From positions 1 to 21,301 of the forward strand of contig JAUNBY010000012.1 in assembly GCA_030526935.1 (NCBI GenBank): a stretch of DNA of 21,301 bases. Reading direction: 5' to 3'. A program made the translations under genes and the position numbers. A model generated the notes under the pieces. That model did no database searches and was not told the DNA's origin. It saw nothing but the letters and a program-made list of their open reading frames with translations. Origin of the DNA: Clostridia bacterium (lineage in GTDB: Bacteria; Bacillota; Clostridia; Christensenellales; Aristaeellaceae). Shown here piece after piece: positions 13,757-19,797 of the stretch (its first letter is position 1; each line of letters opens with the position of its first letter).

Positions 13757-15880
13757 TCATTTCTGCCGGTCGCGGGATATGTCCGGCTTTGCGGCCGCCT
13801 TGCCGTTAAGGACTACTTTCCCGTTGACAAACGCGATGGTTCCCTTATCACAGGATATGATTTTGCCGTCGAGGAGCTTTTTCATATCATTGACAGTCAG
13901 CTTGGGTAAGCCGTGTTTCTCGAGCGCGTTTTTCCAAACGGTAAATTTACATCCTTCTTTCCAGCGCGAACAACCGAAGGCTTTTTGGTTTGACGTGACC
14001 TCGCCCGCTCCGCAAACGGGGCAAGGGCGCTTTAATGATACTACGCCGCCGGGACGCCGTGCACTGCCATTACGCGCGGGCTGCTCTCTCTCAAAGGCTA
14101 CATCGGGAGAAGATTTTGACGCGAATTCCACAAGAAAAGCAGAATAGCGGCATATGCTTTGCATAAAAAGCGCGGCGCGCTTTTCGAGGTTGGCGGGATC
14201 TCGCTCTTTAGCCATCGTGCCCAGTGCCCTTTCCCATTTGCCGGTCGTTTCCGCGCTGGTCATTTCGACGGGCGCGACGCTTATCAGTTTTATACCTTTT
14301 TCTGTCGCGACGAGCGTCTTTCCCTTCCGTTCAATGTATCCGACCGCTATAAGCCTGTCGATTATGGAGGCGCGCGTGGCGGGGGTTCCAAGGCCGCTGT
14401 CCTTCATGCTGTCGCGCAAAGCTTCGTCCTCTATATTTTTTCCAGCGGATTCCATAGCCCCAAGAAGCGTTGCGTCGTTGTGTGGCGAAGGGGGTTTTGT
14501 GACGCATTTCTTTATGTCAACGTCACAGACATTTCTCTCGTCGCCTGTTTTCAGATTGGGAAGGTTTTCGCTCTTATCGGCGCTGTCGGGATATAATTCA
14601 CGCCAACCGGGTTTTACGGGCGTCTGTCCCGTGGTTTTAAAGACGTGAGAGCCTACCGACGTAAGTATGACGGTCGAATTATACTCGTAATCAGGGTAAT
14701 GCGAGCAAATCAAACGCCTTACGATCATGTCGTAAAGCTTTTGTTCCTGCGGCGAAAGATTGCCGCTCTTTTGCCCGGTAGGAACTATAGCGTGGTGATC
14801 CGAGACCTTTTTATCGTCATATACGCGCCCCGTAACGGGAGGATCGGGCAAAAGCCTTGCCGCAAACTGCGCGTATGGTTCGCCTAGGCCGGCCAGCGTG
14901 GATTTGACCTTGGGTATCATATCCCTTGGCAAAAATCGGCTGTCCGTTCGCGGATAGGTGATGAGTTTATGGCGTTCGTAAAGCGCCTGAGCCAGCTCGA
15001 GGGTTTTAGAGGCGCTGATTCCCATTGCGCGGTTAGCCTCGCGCTGCAATGTCGTCAAATCGAAAAGCCTCGGAGGAGGTATCTTTTTAAGCTTTGTCTC
15101 GCACTCGACGACGCGACCTGTTTTCCCGCTTGTTTCAGCTTTTACCTGTTGCGCGGCGTTTAAATCCTTTATTCTGGCGTCGCCGCTTTGCGGGTTTTGC
15201 CAAAGTCCCTGATAATCGCCGAAATCAGCGCGTATCTCGTAATAATCCTCCGGGCGAAAATCGCGTATTTCAAGGTCGCGATCTACGATAAGCCGCAGCG
15301 TAGGCGTCTGAACGCGGCCTATTGACAAGACCGCGCCGTATTTAAGAGAGAACGCGCGCGTAGCGTTCATTCCGACGATCCAATCCGCCTGAGCGCGGCA
15401 TAGGGCGCTTACATAAAGCGCATCGTATTCTTTTGACGGGACGAGATTTTCAAACCCCTGGCGAATCGCGGCGTCGGTCATTGATGAGATCCAAAGGCGG
15501 TCAACCGGCTTTGTACAGCCGGCTTTCTGGTATATAAAGCGAAATATCAGTTCGCCTTCGCGTCCGGAGTCTGTCGCGCAGATTATCCTCGAAACCTGCT
15601 TGTCGCGCATGAGACTCTTGATGGCGGCGAACTGAGATTTTGTCTTTGCGATTACTTTGGTGGGTATTCTTTCGGGAAGAATCGGAAGCGTCTCGACGCG
15701 CCATTTTTTATACGCTTCGTCTATTTCGTCGGGTTCGCAAAGCGCTACCAGATGACCTATCGCCCATGTTATGATATAGCTGTCGCCCGATATAAAGCCC
15801 TCGCCTTTGCTTCTGCAGCCGAGAACCCTCGCGATATCCCTTGCGACCGAAGGCTTTTCAGCCACTACCAATGTCTTCAT
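13757..15880 (-). CDS. topB: DNA topoisomerase III
   Basis: A 707-residue type IA topoisomerase that passes single DNA strands through a transient break, mainly to resolve replication and recombination intermediates. The Toprim domain is at the N-terminus (LVVAEKPSVARDIA, Glu8). The catalytic tyrosine is Tyr309 in LITYPRTDSRFL. A C-terminal zinc finger has Cys620, Cys623, Cys637 and Cys644, followed by a short repeat region. The acidic Toprim motif reads TDSGREGE, with Gly106 where the second aspartate of DxD usually is. A similar TDAGREGE form is known to me from Bacteroidota and mobile-element topB genes, so this is probably a subfamily trait. Its ATG lies one base after the upstream gene's stop and lacks a ribosome site, so translation is probably coupled. 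Confidence 0.95.
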   Translation of the reverse strand: MKTLVVAEKPSVARDIARVLGCRSKGEGFISGDSYIITWAIGHLVALCEPDEIDEAYKKWRVETLPILPERIPTKVIAKTKSQFAAIKSLMRDKQVSRIICATDSGREGELIFRFIYQKAGCTKPVDRLWISSMTDAAIRQGFENLVPSKEYDALYVSALCRAQADWIVGMNATRAFSLKYGAVLSIGRVQTPTLRLIVDRDLEIRDFRPEDYYEIRADFGDYQGLWQNPQSGDARIKDLNAAQQVKAETSGKTGRVVECETKLKKIPPPRLFDLTTLQREANRAMGISASKTLELAQALYERHKLITYPRTDSRFLPRDMIPKVKSTLAGLGEPYAQFAARLLPDPPVTGRVYDDKKVSDHHAIVPTGQKSGNLSPQEQKLYDMIVRRLICSHYPDYEYNSTVILTSVGSHVFKTTGQTPVKPGWRELYPDSADKSENLPNLKTGDERNVCDVDIKKCVTKPPSPHNDATLLGAMESAGKNIEDEALRDSMKDSGLGTPATRASIIDRLIAVGYIERKGKTLVATEKGIKLISVAPVEMTSAETTGKWERALGTMAKERDPANLEKRAALFMQSICRYSAFLVEFASKSSPDVAFEREQPARNGSARRPGGVVSLKRPCPVCGAGEVTSNQKAFGCSRWKEGCKFTVWKNALEKHGLPKLTVNDMKKLLDGKIISCDKGTIAFVNGKVVLNGKAAAKPDISRDRQK

Positions 15881-15881
15881 T

Positions 15882-16352
15882 TCAGATATTGACCACGGCG
15901 GTTTTTAGCCGTCCGAGGACATAGTACTCTATCCATCCAAGGCGTTCGGCGTCGGGATTGGTGGTCAACAGAGTCCCCGTGACAATCCCGGAGACAAACG
16001 GACCTATGGTTACGGGAGACGACTGCACGACGACAATGTCGCCCTCGACGGGAACGAGGTTCATGGTCGCCCACTTGGCGGGGAACGGACAAATGCTGGC
16101 GAGCGACAGGGTATAGTCGATAAAATAGTAATCCTCCGGGTCGGTTGATGTCATTTCGGCGAATTGCACGTCCACAAGTCCTCCGCGCGAAATTACCCCG
16201 TACAGATCGTTAAACTCGGAAACGTTTTCCGACGCGGGGCGCACGATTGACGATACGTAGGATGCCTGCATCTGTTCGGTTGCCAGTACATACACAAAAA
16301 GCGCTACGGCAATCAGCCCCAGCGTAACGATCAGCTTATCCCATTTACTCAT
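15882..16352 (-). CDS. single-pass membrane-anchored protein of unknown function
   Basis: I do not recognise this 156-residue protein. A short basic start (MSKWDK) leads into one transmembrane helix (about residues 7-24), so the rest should face outside. That part is soluble, slightly acidic and mostly beta-like by composition (GLVDVQF, GDIVVVQSSPVTIGPFVSGIVTGTLL). There are no catalytic motifs and a single cysteine. The start at 16352 is supported by AAAGGGG upstream and by a promoter at 16383-16411 that rules out the longer reading from 16454. It is the first gene of a two-gene unit with topB, separated by one base, so it is always co-expressed with the topoisomerase. Why an envelope protein should be coupled to topB is unclear. 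Confidence 0.75.
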   Translation of the reverse strand: MSKWDKLIVTLGLIAVALFVYVLATEQMQASYVSSIVRPASENVSEFNDLYGVISRGGLVDVQFAEMTSTDPEDYYFIDYTLSLASICPFPAKWATMNLVPVEGDIVVVQSSPVTIGPFVSGIVTGTLLTTNPDAERLGWIEYYVLGRLKTAVVNI

Positions 16353-16382
16353 ATATCCGCTTACCCCTTTCGGTATACGTAT

Positions 16383-16411
16383 ATAATAACATACGCGCGG
16401 CGTTTTGTAAA
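16383..16411 (-). promoter_or_regulatory. sigma-70 promoter with extended -10 for the unknown gene and topB
   Basis: Read on the minus strand: TTTACA (16411-16406), a 17-nt spacer, TATTAT (16388-16383). Each hexamer matches consensus at five of six positions, and TGT just before the -10 makes it an extended -10. The start site near 16376 leaves a leader of about 24 nt. Confidence 0.8.
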
Positions 16412-16454
16412 GCCTCAACTCGAAGCATATGCAATGCGAGATATCTAACGCCAT

Positions 16455-16511
16455 GTTAACGCTAAGTGATTTGTGCGCTTAACATAATAAACGGCGAGGA
16501 TATGGTATTAT
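16455..16511 (+). promoter_or_regulatory. candidate promoter and inverted repeat ahead of the flavin reductase
   Basis: GTTAACGC (16455-16462) and GCGCTTAAC (16475-16483) form an inverted repeat with a one-base difference in length. The right arm runs into TTAACA (16479-16484), a fair -35 that pairs with TATGGT (16501-16506) over 16 nt; TATTAT at 16506-16511 is an alternative -10. This would place an operator directly over the -35. The assignment is tentative. Confidence 0.35.
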
Positions 16512-16553
16512 ATATACGATCACCGGTTAAATAATTAAGGAGGTATATTTGTT

Positions 16554-18443
16554 ATGAAAAGAGTCATTTCTTCCATCGCCGTTGTCGCAATCGCACTCAG
16601 CCTTATTGCCGGCGTCGGCCTTGCGCAAGTCGCGGACGGCGTCTATACCGGTCAGGGTATGGGAAACGGCGGAGTCGTCACCGTAAGCGTGACATTTGCC
16701 GGCGGAAGCATCTCGGCTATAGAAATAACGGAGCATTCCGAAACCGCGGGTCTCGGCGACGTGGCGCTTGAAAGGATGGCGGACGCCATATTGTCATCGC
16801 AGTCGCTGGCGATTGATACCGTTTCCGGAGCGACGCTTTCGTCCAACGCAATCATCGCGGCGGTCGCGGAGGCGATAACCGCCGCCGGTGGCGACGCAGA
16901 CGGCTTCATGGTTGAGTATCAGGCCGCCGAAATCGGAGAGGCCGAGAATCAGTCGGCTGATCTCGTGGTCGTGGGCGCCGGCGGAGCTGGAATGGTCGCG
17001 GCGCTTCAGGCGGTTCAGGATGGCGTTAAAGACGTGGTGATCGTCGAAAAGCTGTCCATAGCCGGAGGAAATACCGTTCGCTCGACCGGAGGCATGAACG
17101 CTTCCGAAACGCCGGAACAGGCCGGTTTGGAATTCGCGGAGTCGGCGGGCGTTACCAATACGCTCGAAAGCGCAAGCGCTACCTATGGCGAGGAGCTTGC
17201 CGAGCTTATCGCGACGGTTCAGGCGCAATATGACGAATATCAGAATAACCCGGAGGGCTATTTCGATACCGACGAGCTTTTCCAGCTCGATACGCTCGTT
17301 GGCGGCAGGAACCTCAACGATCCGGAACTCGTCAAGGTTCTCTCGGAAAACGCTAAGGACGGCATTGAATGGCTTCATACCATAGGCGCGGATCTCACAA
17401 GCGTCGGCGCTTTTGGCGGAGCGAGCGTAAAGCGCATACATCGCCCCGTCAATGAGGAAGGAAGAACCGTTTCGGTTGGAAGCTTCATCGTCCCGGTTCT
17501 CCTGTCAAATTGCGAGGAAAGCGTCAATATAGACATTATATATGATACGAGAGCTACCGAGCTTACTATGCAGGATGGAAAGGTCAACGGCGTCAAGGTC
17601 GTCGGCCCCGAAGGAGAATATATAATATACGCCGACGCCGTTATACTCGCGACCGGCGGATTTGGCGCGAATGAGGAAATGTACGTGCAGTACCGCCCCG
17701 ACCTGGAAGGCTTTGTCACGACAAACGCCCCCGGAGCGACCGGCGACGGCATTGTCATGGGTCAGGCCGTCGGCGCGGCGGTCGTAGACATCGAGCAGAT
17801 ACAGATACACCCCACCGTCGAGCAGAACACCAGCGCCCTCATAACCGAGGGACTTCGCGGCGACGGAGCCATTCTCGTCAACCAGGAAGGCCAGCGCTTT
17901 ACCGATGAGGTCGGAACCCGCGACGTAGTGTCCGCGGCGGTCATAGCCCAGACGGGAAGCTACGCCTACCTGATAGTCGATCAGAAAATGGTTGACGCGT
18001 CAACCGTAATAGCGGGATATATAACGAGAGGATTTACGAAACAGGGCGATACATACGCGCAGCTCGCGTCGGAGTTAAACATGGATGCCGCCGCGTTTGA
18101 GGAAACCATGGCTCAGTGGAATCAGAACGTCGCAAATGGCGAGGACGGCCAGTTCGGGCGCACGTCGTTCGCGAACGCGCTTGACACCGCTCCCTTCTAT
18201 GCGATACAGATAGCCCCCGGCGTACACCACACGATGGGCGGACTTAAGATCGACAGCCACGCCTGCGTCATATCGACTGACGGCGAGGAAATACCCGGAC
18301 TGTACGCCGCGGGAGAGGTCACCGGAGGAGTGCACGGAGCCAATCGTCTCGGCGGCAACGCGGTCGCTGACATAGTGGTGTTTGGGAGAATCGCGGGTTC
18401 CAGCGCGGCTGAAATGATTCTTCAGCTGGACGAAGCCGCGTAA
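16554..18443 (+). CDS. secreted FMN/FAD fumarate-reductase-type flavoprotein
   Basis: A 629-residue exported reductase. A signal peptide (about residues 1-25, likely cut after GVGLA) precedes an FMN-binding domain (about 26-110). That domain's DTVSGATLSS motif offers Thr94 for covalent FMN attachment by ApbE. A FAD domain follows (GAGGAG at 141-146) and carries the fumarate reductase active site. His419, Thr431, Glu432, Arg435, Arg456, His558 and Arg598 each sit exactly 54 positions after His365, Thr377, Glu378, Arg381, Arg402, His504 and Arg544 of Shewanella flavocytochrome c3 (numbering from memory). Fumarate is the best guess; another enoate such as acrylate or urocanate is possible. No haem motif (CxxCH) is present, so FMN replaces haem as electron entry. 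There is no lipobox or wall anchor. TAAGGAGG lies 10 nt before the start. The next genes encode ApbE and a multi-FMN membrane protein, its likely electron donor. Confidence 0.92.
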   Translation: MKRVISSIAVVAIALSLIAGVGLAQVADGVYTGQGMGNGGVVTVSVTFAGGSISAIEITEHSETAGLGDVALERMADAILSSQSLAIDTVSGATLSSNAIIAAVAEAITAAGGDADGFMVEYQAAEIGEAENQSADLVVVGAGGAGMVAALQAVQDGVKDVVIVEKLSIAGGNTVRSTGGMNASETPEQAGLEFAESAGVTNTLESASATYGEELAELIATVQAQYDEYQNNPEGYFDTDELFQLDTLVGGRNLNDPELVKVLSENAKDGIEWLHTIGADLTSVGAFGGASVKRIHRPVNEEGRTVSVGSFIVPVLLSNCEESVNIDIIYDTRATELTMQDGKVNGVKVVGPEGEYIIYADAVILATGGFGANEEMYVQYRPDLEGFVTTNAPGATGDGIVMGQAVGAAVVDIEQIQIHPTVEQNTSALITEGLRGDGAILVNQEGQRFTDEVGTRDVVSAAVIAQTGSYAYLIVDQKMVDASTVIAGYITRGFTKQGDTYAQLASELNMDAAAFEETMAQWNQNVANGEDGQFGRTSFANALDTAPFYAIQIAPGVHHTMGGLKIDSHACVISTDGEEIPGLYAAGEVTGGVHGANRLGGNAVADIVVFGRIAGSSAAEMILQLDEAA

Positions 18444-18460
18444 GGAATTTTAAGGAATTT
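18441..18460 (+). repeat. exact 10-bp tandem duplication at the reductase stop codon
   Basis: TAAGGAATTT occurs twice in direct succession, and the first copy begins with the gene's TAA stop. It probably arose by slippage. The second copy has a TAA in the same register plus one base, so it does not serve as a second in-frame stop. Confidence 0.8.
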
Positions 18461-18476
18461 TAGTCTCGTAACGATT

Positions 18477-18518
18477 GAAACCCGCCGCCGGGCAAAACAC
18501 AGCCTGGCGGCGGGTTTC
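18477..18518 (+). terminator. 17-bp GC-rich hairpin after the flavin reductase
   Basis: GAAACCCGCCGCCGGGC (18477-18493) pairs with 18502-18518 along all 17 positions, with one G-U pair and an 8-nt loop. The T residues are within and just after the stem (GGGTTTCTACATGTTT) and do not form a clean run. It should stop or strongly attenuate transcription and separates the reductase from apbE. The remainder of the 323-nt gap (18519-18766) holds a small stem (CGGCT/AGCCG, 18530-18545), the 19-bp repeat and the apbE promoter. Confidence 0.75.
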
Positions 18519-18641
18519 TACATGTTTAGCGGCTCTGAACAGCCGTCGGGTGGACAGGGGAGATGTTCGTATGTTAAATTATCGGTTTTATTCTTGATTT
18601 TGGGAGTATATGGCGGATATATATGCAGCATTGCGTATATT

Positions 18642-18679
18642 AAAAGGTATTTTTGGCGTTAAAAGATATTCTTGACGTT
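18642..18679 (+). repeat. imperfect 19-bp tandem repeat upstream of the apbE promoter
   Basis: AAAAGGTATTTTTGGCGTT (18642-18660) is followed at once by AAAAGATATTCTTGACGTT (18661-18679), with 16 of 19 positions identical. It ends 18 nt before the proposed -35 of apbE. Nineteen base pairs is close to two helical turns, so paired binding of one regulator on the same face is a reasonable inference. Confidence 0.65.
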
Positions 18680-18697
18680 TTATCCGGCTTTTGCAAC

Positions 18698-18726
18698 TTG
18701 CGCGATAAAGGCATTTGTGTTATAAT
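18698..18726 (+). promoter_or_regulatory. extended -10 promoter of apbE
   Basis: TATAAT (18721-18726) is preceded by TGT, an extended -10. TTGCGC (18698-18703) is a half-matching -35 at 17 nt spacing. A start site near 18733 lies downstream of every ATG-like codon except those from 18749 on, which decides the apbE start. It drives apbE and, presumably, the multi-FMN gene 50 nt after it. Confidence 0.7.
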
Positions 18727-18766
18727 ATCTAATTGTTATATATATATCTTGAATGAGGCGAATGAC

Positions 18767-19747
18767 TTGATTAGACATTTTATTTCGATTCTGTTGATAT
18801 TAGCTGTTTTATTCGCTCCATGCGCTTCTCAGGCGCAGGAGCAGAGACTGAGCCAGGTGGGTTTCTTTTTTGATACGGTGGTCACGATAAGCGCCTATGT
18901 CGATAGCATGACTGTGCTTGATGAGGCGCTCGAAAAATGCGCCGGATACGAGGCGCTTTTAAGCAAGACCGTCGAAGGCTCGGACGTTTGGAGGATAAAC
19001 CACGCGGAGGGTTTACCGGTCGAGGTATCGGACGAAACGATATATGTGCTAAATACCGCGCTTAATGTAAGCGAGATCTCATCCGGAGCTTTCGACATAA
19101 CGATTGCCCCGGCGGTGTCGCTGTGGGATTTCACGGGAGCCAACAATGTCCTGCCCAACGCGGACGAATTGGCTCAGGCCGCGTCGATAGTAGACTATAC
19201 GAAGATTGAAATCGACGGTAATTACGTAACTTTGCCCGCAGGCATGTCGATAGACCTGGGCGGAGTCGCGAAGGGCTATATCGCCGATCAGATAGCGCAG
19301 TTTCTTCGCGATAGCGGCGTCACCAGCGGCATACTCAACTTTGGCGGCAACGTCGTCGTCATAGGCGACAAACTTGGAGAGGTCTGGAGAGTGGGTCTGC
19401 AAAATCCACAGCAGCAGACCGGACAATACCTCGTCGTCGCGAGCGTTACAGATACGGCGATCGTCACAAGCGGCATCTACGAAAGAGGCTTCGACCTGGA
19501 CGGCGTTAGATATCACCATCTGCTTGACCCGTCAACGGGATGGCCGGTTCAGAACGAATTGGCCTCCGTTACGATAATTACCCACGAATCAGCCTATGCC
19601 GACGCGCTGTCGACGGCGGTGTTCGTCATGGGAATTGAAAAGGGGGGAGAACTGATTAACAGCCTGTCCGGGGTAGAGGCGGTATTCATCGACCGGGACA
19701 ACAATATATACGCGTCCGAAGGGGCACAGGAGATTATTTCAGGCTAA
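18767..19747 (+). CDS. apbE: ApbE-family FMN:protein transferase, exported
   Basis: A 326-residue extracytoplasmic enzyme that uses FAD to attach FMN covalently to Thr or Ser in the motif Dxx(S/T)GAT of target proteins, releasing AMP, with Mg2+. Family blocks are present in order: FFDTVVTISAY, SGAFDITIAPAVSLWDF, MSIDLGGVAKGYIADQ, NFGGNVVVIG, HHLLDPSTGWPV, and ADALSTAVFVMG, the metal-binding end. The preferred start is TTG at 18767, with GAGG 8 nt upstream. It yields a compact signal peptide (IRHFISILLILAVLFAP, probably cut after ASQA); TTG 18749 is the alternative. The single Cys in that region has Pro before it, so a lipobox is unlikely. Its substrates are almost certainly the reductase upstream and the multi-FMN protein 50 nt downstream. 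Two stops in a row (TAATAA) end it. Confidence 0.93.
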   Translation: MIRHFISILLILAVLFAPCASQAQEQRLSQVGFFFDTVVTISAYVDSMTVLDEALEKCAGYEALLSKTVEGSDVWRINHAEGLPVEVSDETIYVLNTALNVSEISSGAFDITIAPAVSLWDFTGANNVLPNADELAQAASIVDYTKIEIDGNYVTLPAGMSIDLGGVAKGYIADQIAQFLRDSGVTSGILNFGGNVVVIGDKLGEVWRVGLQNPQQQTGQYLVVASVTDTAIVTSGIYERGFDLDGVRYHHLLDPSTGWPVQNELASVTIITHESAYADALSTAVFVMGIEKGGELINSLSGVEAVFIDRDNNIYASEGAQEIISG

Positions 19748-19797
19748 TAAAGCGGTGGACGAAGTACGATAAACCGCAACAAAAGGGGGAAAGTGTC

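Noticed and set aside
13626..14648. Two open frames on the plus strand across the 3' part of topB
   Set aside because: They mirror the zinc-finger and C-terminal coding region of topB and have no motif or ribosome site.
13757..15880. topB as evidence for an integrated conjugative element
   Set aside because: The TDSGREGE variant recalls mobile-element topB, but no relaxase, type IV secretion, integrase or attachment repeat is nearby.
18642..18679. CRISPR-like or minisatellite array
   Set aside because: Only two directly adjacent copies exist, with no spacers and no cas genes.
18653..18766. Longer apbE start at 18653
   Set aside because: The extended -10 promoter at 18721-18726 lies inside that stretch, and the added residues would spoil the signal peptide.
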